From Eleginops maclovinus (lineage: Eukaryota; Chordata; Actinopteri; Perciformes; Eleginopidae): DNA of 64,000 nucleotides. Positions 1 to 15,529 of this stretch are shown here, piece by piece (the first letter of the stretch is position 1; each line of letters opens with the position of its first letter). Under the pieces are notes generated by a model that was given only the letters and a program-made list of their open reading frames with translations, ran no database searches and was not told the origin of the DNA. Location of the stretch: positions 22,873,505 through 22,937,504 of the forward strand of contig NC_086366.1 of NCBI RefSeq assembly GCF_036324505.1, written 5' to 3'. Made by a program: the position numbers and the translations under genes.

Positions 1-3359
<3,359 letters not shown>

Positions 3360-3680
3360 TGATTGGCAGGAGGTAGGATCTGTCTAAAGCCTGCCGCCAT
3401 ATTTCCTACTCCATGTGTCCTAGGCCTCCTTGATTCTTGTACAGTCAAAATGGCGGAGGCTGGAGTCTCCTTTCTTATTAGCTGGATAAAGTGTCAGCCC
3501 CCTGCCCCCTCCCCATTCTCCACACTGCTTCATTTCAGGTCACTGATTGGCCATTTTCACTCCTGGCCAATGTTGAGCCTTAAATGGCCTCAGCCCGTCA
3601 CAGACAAGGTGGAGATTTCTGTTTCTGCTCCCTCCTCAGACCTCCATTGTAATACCGTTCATGGCTGACATCAAGCATTT
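3360..3680. promoter_or_regulatory. Candidate regulatory block with CArG box
   Basis: High-complexity sequence in otherwise AT-rich intergenic DNA. A perfect CArG box (CCTTAAATGG) lies at 3578-3587 and CCAAT motifs occur in both orientations near 3545-3572. Short ORFs here have no recognisable protein features. Chosen by eye. Confidence 0.25.
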
Positions 3681-3965
3681 GGATTCAATATCTGACTTTT
3701 CATTCCAACCTTTCTGAGTTTATAGATGGAGGTGCAGCTCAGCATTTTGCTTCACTGCACTCATCAATCTTGTTTCGAACAGCAACAGGGAGTTATTTTC
3801 AGTAAAAAACATCCTTAATGATAACCCCACTGTAGCTTTTGAACATGGTGGAGTTTTTAGCAGCCAAAAAAATACAATAATCCTTCCGGAGTTGGTGGCA
3901 ACCAAAAGAAAGCCTCAAGGAGAGCAAATATTAGAGTTCTTCCTAACACCATGTGAAAATATGTA

Positions 3966-4002
3966 ACATTTGTGTTTTTGGATTACCCAAAAACACAAAT
4001 GT
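3966..4002. repeat. Perfect 16-bp inverted repeat, 5-nt loop
   Basis: ACATTTGTGTTTTTGG (3966-3981), loop ATTAC, CCAAAAACACAAATGT (3987-4002). Intergenic. Function unknown. Confidence 0.95.
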
Positions 4003-6709
4003 GACTATGTGTTACTATGTTATTATCCCAACTCGAGGTCCACTTACCAGGTTTTTTCCTGGTTTAAAACTGTATCATATCAATTTCATCTTTGGATGGA
4101 ATATGGGCAGTTATCCATCATTATTATTTTTCATTTTATCATTGAAGAGGCTTCTCATCCATGCTAGTTTAATGCTTTGTTCTTCCAAAAAATACTAATC
4201 CATATAAATAAAGGATTTAATTGAGAGGTACAAAAAAATGGCAATTTTATTAGGGCAGTTATTGGGGTTTGCCTGATTCAACTAATAAAGGAGAAAAAAG
4301 GATAGAACAGAGAGAAAGACAAAAGACAAGATTGCTAACACTTTCAGAAATACATATACTGTACATATACACAGAATAAAATAATACAGTTAAAATGACT
4401 AATTACAGGTTGGTGGTACACTAATGTTACAAGGATAAAAATGTTGACTGTGCAGGCTCTTTTAAAAATGAGAAAGCAGGGCATTCAAAATCACTGAACA
4501 TCTGTCAATCAAACCAAACTGTCATTTAAGTATTAAGTAAGTGTGTACTTATATCGATGATATGCTGTTGTATAAACCAAATAACTTTTCTTTTATTCTT
4601 CTGTTCTTTTCAAGGTAGAACTCATACTTCTCTAAACCCAGTAATTGGTAAGATTGAACTTTTTCAATTATACTATTTTGAATTTATCATCATTCCCTGG
4701 CCAAATTCCCCCAAAACATGTTTTCTTAATGTATTCCTAATATGTTACAGTTTACTGTTTCAGCCTTTTCTTAGTTGGTTCTTGATTTATTATTTAAGCA
4801 ATTTCTTGGGGTCTTTATTTAAGTGAGAAAAGTGTTGTGTCATACACTAAAAAATGTAAAAGAATGTAGTAAATACTTTACAAGTTAAAAAGGATAATGG
4901 TCAAAAGACTGATCCTTGAGGTACTCCACAGGTAATATAACAAAGGGAATAATAAATATCATTGTAAGAGACAAGCTGTTTTCTAACTTTGAAGTAACAC
5001 AGTCCTTTATATATAAAATGTGGTGACAGTATTCAAACCTTAAGATAATTCTCCAGAAAAGATAGTTATTTCCTTTTTATCTCAATGATATTCGATGAAC
5101 AAGACAATTAACACGCGTCTGTGGACCTTGGTGTATAGTAGCTGTTTTCTTGGATTCAAACTCAAAAGTGCCGGATATTCTGTAGACTTTGCATTAATAG
5201 AAAATGTACTGTTTTGCTCTGGAACATTTTCTCAAAAGCGTTTCTTCAGTCCAGACATACAGTAGTTCCTGAATTCAGGGTTATTCAGTTCAACTGGGAA
5301 AGGCCTTAAATTGTAGGAAACAATTACCTCCCTTAAAGTGATGCTTGTTATGTTTTATTAGTTTGGACCTTAGCGTCATGTGATGTGTTATAGTGTTGTT
5401 TTGAATATGAGTACATCTTCATTATGTGAAGGAATTGAGCTGCCCTTAATCCTCTGTGGCCAATTAATGGAAAAGTGGCGGTTTGGGTTTTCGCAAAGAG
5501 TTTTAAATTTAGTCACAAACATTGGTTTGACACATTTGGAAGTTGGCTGTGTTTCATCTCAAGTGGCAGCTATGTGAAAATGACTTCCCGTGGTGGAATA
5601 AATTAAAGTTGATTCACAATCCTACTTTCTTTAAAATGTTCTAAACATATTCTTAGTTAACTGACACACATATGTTCATGGTTTTCCTTCTTATAAAATC
5701 TGCAAATCTACTGATACTTCTTTAGAGAAAAGATCAAGCTATTTATCCTCAGTGTTGGCAGCAACTCTGCCACAAAACATGAATGGGTGTAAGTATTTAC
5801 CGCAGAGCAGTAACCAACAGCTCAAAGCAACCAGTGATGATTGAATCCAACAAACTCCATCACCAATGACAGAGAATCATCCAAATCAAGACAATGTAAT
5901 ACAGCTTCTAATGAACAAAACATTGCTGCACTTTCCAAATTGTGTTAACTCAAGAGCACTGATGAAGCTGCTGCAAAAGTTTACATTTCTACTGCTTAAA
6001 AGGTTCAACTTTGATTAGAAAAAGTTGTGTTTCCTACATAAAATATCTGCTACAGAAGAGGATTAGGGCAAAATGTGAACATATTTTGAGATCTGACCAA
6101 AATGTTTTTTTTCTTCTTCCAAGTCCAACTAAAATGTGGCCCTGATCCTCTTCCGTAATCTGCAGTTTTGATCAACCAAAATATTATTCTTCTTAACTGC
6201 AATTTCACCCAGCAACTCATTCTCTCAACTGTGCAATTATGGATATCAACATTTCTGTTCAGTCATAGGATAGATACAGTATTTGTCCTATTATTACTAA
6301 TTACAATGTCTTGTAGCGGAAAGAAACTATCGTATGTGTTGTGGGGGCCTAGCTTTTATTGAAAAGTTAAAATTTTGTCTTCAGAAGGATGACCTTCTAC
6401 ATTATGAAGCATATTTATAAGAAATATTTCCCAAACAATTTAACAATATGCCATAAATCTTGGCTTGTTTTACCTTTTGAATTAAACATTGAAATAAAAG
6501 GCATATACAGACTGAAAATGACCAGAGGCGATTATCGTTAGCAGCACCCTGAACCAAAATATTTTGTGGTAAAATGTTATAGCTAAAAATGAAATAAGTT
6601 TTGTCAAATAAAGACTGTTTCTTAAGCATTAAACTACAGTGTGATGAACTTCTTTGGTGAAAAGAAAGCTAGCAGAGTTACAGCTTCTATAAAACAGCTC
6701 CTGTTTATC

Positions 6710-6920
6710 TGGCATCATAAGCTCTGGCGTCTCACTGGTTCTGCAGTGCTCGTATTTAAACAGTGTCATGCCCTTTGTTTTTCAGAGGTAAGCCCCTGGA
6801 CTCTTTGAAGTGGGCGCCATGTTTGCACTGTGACCATTTAATTCGGAGCGCAGCTTGATGATATTAGTGTCAAGGTCAATTGCTAATTCCAGTTGGACTT
6901 TAGTAGCTGCCTCGCTGGCG
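6710..6920. promoter_or_regulatory. Candidate regulatory block with nuclear-receptor half-site
   Basis: Complex sequence with an extended monomeric nuclear-receptor site (TCAAGGTCA, 6870-6878) followed directly by homeodomain-type AATTGCTAATTCC. Intergenic on the tbx4 side of tbx2b. Conservation is not testable here. Confidence 0.28.
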
Positions 6921-9900
6921 GTATGTAGGCATCATGTGCTGCTTGGTTCAAGATTTGGTCAAACCCATAGTCTTACTTACACTCACATACACACTCCAGC
7001 TCCTCCGGTTCCTCTGATCCCCTAACATGTGACACGGCAGACATGGGACCTGGTTATCCTGCTGACTTCACAGCCCGGAGCTCAGCAGTGTAGGTTGTTA
7101 CTCAGACCTCCCATAATGGAACCTCCAAAATCCCTCGTCGCCTTCTTCTTCTCTCTTCACATATCATCGATACAGCGAACTTCAGAGTGCTTTAGTTGTG
7201 CCTCAGTGAAGAAAGGACTTTGCCATGTGCACAAAATGTGGATGTGATACATTTGGACTCTCCCTGCTGCCTTTTATGTGGTTTTTCAAATGGCAGATGT
7301 GATCAGAGATGGCTAGCTCCTATTTAACTCTCAATTATCGAACCAAATACTTCAGTCAAGTGGAAATGGAACCAGTTGGAAATGAACGGAATTTATTGAC
7401 ATGAAACTCTAAAGTATTCATCACTTCTGATCAACAGGTATTGGTTAGCATGTGATCAATAAAAGACTGTATGACTGTTGAACCAATACAGTTCTATCTG
7501 TTCATGAAACTTTTTGTCTCTCTGAGATGTTCACGTTCTTGTGTTCCTTAAACTCCCCCTGTTGTTGGAACTTTGTCACTGTAACAGCTCCTTGCTAAAT
7601 GTAAAACAGCAGTCTTCTGTGACCATCTAATAAAATACTTGTGACAAGGACAAGCTCATCTGAATTCATTGTTTGGTCCGGGTCATTAAAGATAAATGGA
7701 ACTCAGGGATTTTAGGGACTAGTTTTTGTCCATGTCCTCTCAGCTGTACTTTGCCGGTTTTGCTCTGCTGCCGGCGGTAAATGCCAGGCAGCCATTTGTC
7801 TTCCTGCACTTCACTATATCTCTGGTTTTATTGGGTGTGAGTGACTTGTCAGCAGTCATCTAAAATGTGTTTCAAAATACTTTTGCACCCTTGTGTTTAG
7901 CCTTTGTTCTCAAGAAGGATAGGTACTCGGTGAGATTTAAATAGAAGAGAAAAACTTCCCACAATGTGAATCATAGGCATGTGTGTGTCTTGTATGTTTA
8001 AATACATTCAGATGTAGATGAAGTGAAAGTCAAAATAGTATTGTAATTGAATAGCAAAATGGTGTGCTCCTATAGACCCATTCCAAACATATGCAAAGGT
8101 AAATAAAGTACAACTTAATTTAGTTTTATTATTAAGTATTATTTATTTGATTTTCAATTTCAAGGCTTTTTAGCTGGCTCTACTCCTCCAAGTGTTGCCT
8201 GAAAGGAAAGACCTGCCAAACATTGACTGATCCTGCTTTGTTATATCTTAACAGCAACATCCTGCCATTAAATCATTTTTCTAATGTAAAAGACAATCCG
8301 GATTGTGTTTCTCACTGTGGTAGATTTACATGTATTTAAGTGTTTCAGTAACATAACAACTGATGGTGAACATACATATGCTATTTACCATTACTGCAAG
8401 CAAGTATTTGTCCTTTCATATGCAATATAGGCCTGTTTACGAAAAATAAAGCAGGATGTGATAACATCTCAGCTTTTTATTTATGTTCTTTAGATTTAAC
8501 ACTCTTTACGAAAAACTGGCACACAATTTGAGGTAAACAAAAACTTTCTTACATCCCTGTCAATGAATTCTTCAACTAACATTTTGATTGTCCAGAGTGC
8601 AAAACGTTATACTTACACATACCCAATGTATGTGTGCAACTTGCTAACACACTTCTTGCCTCAGCAGCAGGTCAAAATTGCCGTTGTTAACCAATCAATC
8701 CATCCAACCATCCATCAAAATGTAGTTTTTGAGTATTATTATATATCAGAAATTACAAATTTGTCCCAGTGGGCTTAAGTAAAACCTTCTTTTTTAAGAC
8801 CCTTGCAGGAAAAACTCCCCAAAAAGAAACTACAAAATTAGCGTGGGACCAAATGATCCTTTCACAGTAGCTTCCTCTGGGAGCTAAATGTACAATGACA
8901 GCAACTTCGAAGGCATCCCTGTTTAAACCGGTTTAGCGTCCCATTTCCCGCAAGCTATTCAATTTGAGCATAACTTTCATCACAAAATGCCATAACCTTT
9001 GCCTTGGCTCTCTTTCGTCCCACTCTGGGGTAGAACTAAGGTTTGGTTTGATCTTCTGTTGCAGCTCAAACTCAAGGTTAGTTAAACCACTCATTTAGCT
9101 AACATGCTAACCATCCACCAGCACCAGTGCTAGCCATGCTGTTTGTAGTTATCTACCTGGACTGAAATCAGTCACTTTTTATGATGACGAGTGATTTGAT
9201 CCAGATGCAACATTTTTTTTTTACTTATCATTTTAAATTTAATGTTAAGCTCTATCAAGCCTGTTCTAAATCTGCAGGCAGTGGCAGCAGTGCTTTGTCT
9301 CAACTCCACTCAGCCAACATTGTCGTCACCATTACCTGGGACCATCTTGTTGAAAGTTTCTTATCAAAGAGGTTGGTAGAACTTTAAATTGCACTTTTAT
9401 TTACTTTGGAGGCTTTCTGAGATTTCTGATGGTGAACCTAACATTTTGATTCTTTAACCTATTATCTGTTAGTCATTCAGTTTTAATGAAGATTCATGCT
9501 ATCTCATGGGCAACATTTTCAGCCCAAAATGCACGCTGGTAAGACAATGATAAAGCAGAGAAAGAACATGGCTTGGAGCATGGATCACACACTAAAATCT
9601 CTCTAGGTAATTGCTAAACCTGTCATTTAGTAATAAACAACAGTTATAAATACTGTATACTGTCTTTGTTTCTTAAGAAAAAGCAGCATCAGTCAAACTC
9701 AAGTCTTGAGTATACTGCATGTCCGTGGAGTTTATCTAAGCAGGCGTGGGTGTATTTTTACATGCGTCTGAGCTTGGACAAGTGTTGGGGGGATTGTATG
9801 TTTTTAGAAGAGCTGGTGGGTTTAGTCTCAATATCTTGACTTGGCCCCGGCATCCGTTCATCATGACAGAGACTGTTAGTCTTTGCTAATCTCCTGTGTT

Positions 9901-11053
9901 CATCTTCTGTGACGGCCCAGTGTGTTGAGGCCAGGCCTCTTAGTGCCATCAGAGCAAATGATTTCTCCAGGGTCAGACGCATGGATCCCACATAGTTCCT
10001 CTTTCTGTCCTTTTTAAACACATCCTTGAGGTTTCCGCCATGATCAAAAGCCCACTTTCGCAAAGACCTGGATGTTCAACAGGCTCTGTGTTTGTGATTT
10101 GGGCTTGAAGATCTGCAGTACATGCGCACACTGCTGTTTGATCTAGGACAGTGAAAAGCGGGCATTTCCATGTTGGCCTTTACTGTTTTTTTTAGCAGTA
10201 ATGACTGACAAGATGGAGAATGTCCCAGCATGGCCACTTCATTAACTGCCCCACAGTGTTTGGCTTTGCTCTGATTTACGGCTTTTCTGCTTGACATCTT
10301 TCAGTTTGTAATTTGTCTCCAGACAGCAGGTCATAGTAGGATGTACCATTACATATAGTCTTTACATAGAGCTCTTAAATGTTATATTTATTCCAAATCT
10401 TGCTATAGTGTCCGCTTGTCAAAACCCAGAATGCGTAAATATGAGCATTTGTGGGTTGGAAACTCTAACCCTCTAGCATGTCAACTCTATTAAAAATTAA
10501 AAACTATTTAAGACAAGAGGTTTTCCAGTAACAGGATTACTAGTATTTTGACCCCAAAAAACTGTCTTAGTATTCACTGAAAGGCCTTTTATGTATACTT
10601 GCACCATACTTGGCATCAATTTCAAAAGAGTCCAGAGCTATCTTTGAAAAAAGCTTGTTTCGCCTTTTCCCTTCTCATCCCTCCATAAAAACGTTCATTG
10701 GATGGAGATCTGGAATGAAAAGCTGTGCAGCTCAGCAGTTGTTGCTGTTGAAATTGAACAAACATGGCAGAGTGTTGGCCTGTTCAGGGGTTGAATGTAG
10801 AAAATGTGATGTCATTTGCTTGAGTATTTTCATTTCTAGTAAGTTTATTCTAAAATATTTTACTTTATACTCCAATATATTTATCTGAGAGATTTAATAG
10901 CTAGTCCGATTGTACTTCTTCCAGAGTCCAGAGAAAACTATTTAACTACAAATTAGGGGTTTTGAAAATGTTTAAATTAAAAATGTTCTTGGTACTAAAG
11001 TGTTCAATTATGTGTAGAGAAAGTGCTTCTCCTTCTTAAGATCATCAAACAGT

Positions 11054-11100
11054 ACGTGTGCTATAAGGCAACTACGTGTGCCTTATAGCACACGTAGTTG
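11054..11100. repeat. Nested, mutually exclusive hairpins
   Basis: Hairpin A: ACGTGTGCTATAAGGCA (11054-11070) pairs perfectly with TGCCTTATAGCACACGT (11079-11095), 8-nt loop. Hairpin B: CAACTACGTGTGC (11069-11081) pairs with GCACACGTAGTTG (11088-11100), 6-nt loop. They share the right arm, so only one can form at a time. Confidence 0.93.
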
Positions 11101-12815
11101 GAAAAATCAAAAAACAGGGCATTTTTGGAAAACTCATTAAAATTAGACAATAATTTGATAAAACAACATATGATGATTTCATATTGCTGCAAATTAAACT
11201 ACCTAAATAAACAAGTACATGGGAAAACACTGAAGGTGCTTCTGCATAATGACTCGTTTTGTTGATACTGAAATCTATCATATCTTCATATTTTAAAAGT
11301 AAGACTTTTACTTTTAGGTATTTGTACTTTTACATAGTATATGTAAAATATCTGAGTCACTGAATATGTTTAAGAGCAAATGAATGGATTTCCTCACAAC
11401 TCTTAACTACAAGAGATGACACTTACTTTCCTTTGATCAGGTTCATCCTGGGAAAATCACCAGCCCACAATAGGCAAAATGTCCACGCACCTCAATGTTT
11501 TCACCACCATGTTTGACTGAAGGTTTTATGCACAATTGCATCAACCTCTCTCATGCACTAATGCATTAATCTGTTATGTGGCTCTCACATTGCATAAGAA
11601 CTTGTCTGCAACAGGGCTCAATGTTGTGATTTTTGAGTACAGGACTGACAGGAGCAGAAAATATTTCCATCTGTTTTCACAATGTGTGTTTGAGTCAGGG
11701 GTAAATGGATTGAACTGTATACTGTAGTGCAATGGTGGTGTGAATAAGAGCATTTCTGGTTGATATTTTAGTTCCATATCAACATTTATTTTTAAAGATT
11801 TGTATAAATTAGCTATAATCATACAATTAACAAAAACAGATCTTGGTAGTGGACTTCTGATCTCTCAACATATAAAATCTTACCCTACTGCCCTTCCAGA
11901 TTATTGAAATATATATTTTTTTTTATTGACTTTTGCTGATACTAAAATCATTTTTCTCTTGACTTGACTTCTCATTTGATAGTTTCATAAAATGGTTTTA
12001 TTACAGATTTATATTCCAAATTATTTTCATGTGCGTATTTAAATATAATATAATAATGTTTTGTCTGACTTTACATTTCATGTGTGACAGATATTCACAC
12101 TTAAATACTCTATGAATGGATTCCTAAACGTATATGAGTTTGAGTTTTGAAATATCACCAGAAACATTATCTTCAATTGCTCTGATTAATGGTGATGAGG
12201 ACGTACATTTGCTGTTGTCTGTTCTCTCAGTACAGTCACGACTGATTTCATCATGAAGTATTTGAGGATGCAATAATGTAACTTGCAAAGTAAGTGAGTG
12301 TGCCACCTAGTGGTTGTTTGTTTAGCAAGCGGCCCTGGTTGAGAAGTGACCATGGTGAGTTTAGAAGGAGGAAATATTAAAATACTTTAACAATGGGCTC
12401 ATGCATATGTAAACAGATATTCCAAACAGTTCACATTCATGGAGAAACAGCTACTTACTAAAGTGGCAGCAACATAAAAAGACCTTTAGCAAAACAAAAC
12501 ACATTTTGGACTAATATTTTAACATAATATATCTCTGTCCCAGTGTCAATCTACAGTCAGTACCATAATGTTCTAGTTTTAAGCTTAGTTTTTACATGTT
12601 TATAGGATTGTGATCAACTTGTTTGCAAGAGAATTAAAAAATAATAACTGGACACAAGTACTTTTGGACTGAGTGAAGTCCTAAACAAGTGGAGTCATTG
12701 CACCCTTGTATTATCAATACCTTACTGAAGACCCCACTTTTAGGCAGAAGTCCTGCCTCTGTGTCCAGGAGGGGGCGACAGGCTTGCAGGCTGTGACACT
12801 GTACTTCTTAACTAA

Positions 12816-12852
12816 CCCCCCCCCCCCCCCACACACAGACACACACACACAT
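12816..12852. repeat. Poly(C) run followed by CA-rich tract
   Basis: Fifteen C residues (12816-12830), then ACACACAGACACACACACAC. A homopolymer this long is prone to length polymorphism and sequencing error. Confidence 0.9.
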
Positions 12853-12993
12853 GCACCCTCACAACAAGTGCATTTTATAGGTGTGTTTATTAGGTGTTTT
12901 AATTTTAATTCTCTTGCACTGATGATTGGAGCTAACTCAAAGCAATCTGTGCTCTCCCCTTTAAACCTGAAGTCAAACATTTGGATTGTCTAC

Positions 12994-12994
<1 letters not shown>

Positions 12995-13058
<64 letters not shown>

Positions 13059-13076
13059 CGCGTGCGCGTGTGTGTG
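12995..13076. repeat. Alternating (TG)n-(CG)n tract, 82 bp
   Basis: Strict pyrimidine-purine alternation over the whole interval. (TG)28 is followed by (CG)6 and mixed TG/CG steps. A classical Z-DNA-forming composition. Confidence 0.95.
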
Positions 13077-13194
13077 GTACTGGCTTGTAGAAGTGTTACA
13101 GTGTACAGTGAGGTTAGAGGTGGTGCGTTTCCTCCCTCCTCCTCCCTGCCTGTCCTTACAGAACAGAGGCCTTTGATAGGACCACTCCTGCTCT

Positions 13195-13250
13195 GCTGTG
13201 GACCAATCTGACGGCTGCACCTGAGCACAGCAGCCAATCAGAGAGACGCA
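13195..13250. promoter_or_regulatory. Paired CCAAT boxes, promoter-like
   Basis: CCAAT at 13203-13207 and at 13233-13237, start to start 30 bp apart in the same orientation (about three helical turns), as in NF-Y-dependent promoters. It lies 120 bp right of the Z-DNA-prone tract. A nearby CCTTTGATAGG (from about 13170) resembles a weak TCF site. No gene is recognised on either side. Confidence 0.35.
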
Positions 13251-14229
13251 TGTGGAGAGAAAAGCCTGCAGAGCTGCAGCATAACAATACACACTCTGTA
13301 GACATCACACCAAGCACTGCACCGACACAGCCTTTCATTCACAAATAGAGGACAACTTTGATATTCTGAAGTGAAATGCAGTTCAATTTTTCCCCACAGT
13401 ATAAATGCTGGTTTGTTCTGCAGCTCAATAGGGCTTGCAAAAATAATAATTTAATGGTCAACAGGTGTAAAATATTGGCCTTCAGACATCAGTCTCAACC
13501 TTTAAATATGAAAATTGTACACAGAGGGTCATTTACCTAAAGCTTCCATTTCATCATAATCATCTAAGGCAGATCACGTGAGCAACTGTACAAAAAAAGG
13601 GATGTTAGAAAATAGAGTCATACAGGTTCACTTATTCATTTATCTGTTCCACTTGAATTAATCTTGATAAAAATGACATATATATATTGTCTTTAGTGGG
13701 AGGAATTGTTCAAATATTTAGTTTGGTAAAAACAACCTAAAGTACAAAAACACCACTATAAATAAAGGCTGTATTAGCAAAATGGTATAGTTAAATATTG
13801 AATTTGCAAGCACATGATTGCTTCAGCTATACAATTATTCACACACTTACACTAAATATAAAATATGAATATGTAGAATAGTGGTAGTAGTTACATCCAA
13901 AAAGAAAGAAATAATTTAAACAGGATCTATTGCAATGTTTGGCTATTTGATCACATAAATTGTTGTATACATTTTAGGAAAACAAATACAAACTGTATAT
14001 ATAAAAATAATATTTGTGTAATCTGGGGCAGATCCCAATAGACTCTAATCCTTCAGGATAGAAAATGAAGGGCAACCCTCTGTGATGTTCAGGTTCACAC
14101 AGAAAAGCAGGAAATGTGCCGCTTGTCTTCAGTGTGGAAATGAACGGTGTAACTTCTTCTGTTGGCCTACAAAAGCTTAAATAACAACATAGGCCTACAC
14201 TGATCATTTAACAAAGTTGTGAATAATCT

Positions 14230-14560
14230 TGGCCTTTTTACCCCACGCCGTCAGCAGTCATTAGTTATGATCCACGGGGCCTCCACAGGAGCCTATTGAT
14301 CACTCATTGACTGATTGATTTAGACACATATTTTTTTCTCCCAGAGTGCGAGGTCGAGCCGCTCTCGCTGTTAATTGAAGATAACAGAGTGGCAACAATG
14401 GCCCCCGTAATAGAATGAGAGTTTTGTGATTATCACTGCAAAAAGAAAAGAAAATGAAGAAGCAGGGGGAGAGGGGGGAGGAGGGGGGGCTGGATCTCTA
14501 ATTAGGAAGCGGGGCGGTGTGGAGGCTGTGGCCGGCAGGCAGGCGACAGGCGCCGGGTCC
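14230..14560. promoter_or_regulatory. Candidate conserved noncoding block
   Basis: It contains TGATTGAT (PBX/HOX-like, 14312-14319), TTAATTGAA (14371-14379) and a complex GC-balanced context, then a G-rich run into the (AC)n repeat. It lies about 1.5 kb downstream of the probable tbx2b mRNA end, where tbx2/tbx4 enhancers could lie. Confidence 0.3.
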
Positions 14561-14615
14561 CGGACAAAAGGCTGTCTGCTGCCCTAAACTCCCCCTGCTT
14601 AACCCTTTAAACCGA

Positions 14616-14694
<79 letters not shown>
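14616..14694. repeat. (AC)n microsatellite
   Basis: About 39 uninterrupted AC units, immediately right of a G-rich, complex block (14460-14560). Confidence 0.98.
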
Positions 14695-14697
<3 letters not shown>

Positions 14698-15529
14698 GAC
14701 TTTGGTACCGAACATACAAGATCAATGCTTAAAACGCTAGAAAAAAAGAATACTTTTCATCGTTTACAGACGCTTACTTTATGTTTATTTTTAACATCGT
14801 GACATATTAAGCCCATTTAATAAGCAATGCATGCAATATAAGTGAAAACATGTTTCATGTGGAGTTTATTTTCCAGAAAATATTTCCTGATAAACAGTTC
14901 AGTTTGGTCTCAGGCTGCAGAGGATGTGTATGAGTGCAGCAGAGAAAGCCTTTCCTATAAATACTTACATTACTCGACTCTTTCTAAAAATACAGAGGGC
15001 CACACAATACTAAAGGAAATGCTTATTGACGGTGACTGAGGACCTGCTCTAAATAGACCTGCATGCAGGGGACAGACCCGATTTAGCATTGAAAATAAGA
15101 CTGACTACTGCAAACTAAACAGTTAGAAATATACCAAGAAGAAAACATGTAATTTGGTATATTGATCAGGTAGATTATAATGCATTATTTAATATTTACA
15201 TGTGTAGCTTTAATGCAAAGATCTCTGCACCAATTTATTCACAATCGGATTTTTATAATTCTTTTATGACATGGATCAAACCCAATAGCATTGTGTTATC
15301 AGATTTAGCAAACCACATGCATTGTTTCCTGTTAAATATTTGGCCAATAGGGGGCACTCCTGTCACGTGTGTTTATGTGTGTGGGCTTTACAGTGTGTGT
15401 AAAACCATAGATGACTTCATTTAAAATGTGATCCTTAATGGTGTAGCTTACATCTGTTTCGCTCTAATAAGATGAATCTAACAGCAATAAAAGTCATGAT
15501 ATAATAAAGATAATCATACACCTGCAATA

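Larger units (their letters stand above)
3681..12780. other. Intergenic, tbx4-tbx2b side
   Basis: Apart from the two hairpins and the block at 6710-6920, this is mostly AT-rich DNA without recognised genes. Complex non-repeat stretches occur at 7720-7880 and 9730-10310. The latter has a 101-codon minus ORF of no recognisable kind. Fragments at 10830-10960 and 11280-11345 resemble the 'TACTTTTA' fish repeats weakly. Confidence 0.6.
13250..15529. other. Intergenic between paired CCAAT boxes and tbx2b 3' end
   Basis: AT-rich from 13380 to 14220, then the candidate block and (AC)n repeat, then AT-rich again from 14700. No gene seen. Confidence 0.6.

Noticed and set aside
9758..10063. 101-codon minus-strand ORF considered as a tbx4 exon or a new gene
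   Set aside because: No T-box or known motif, and no good splice context. Kept only as part of a complex noncoding stretch.
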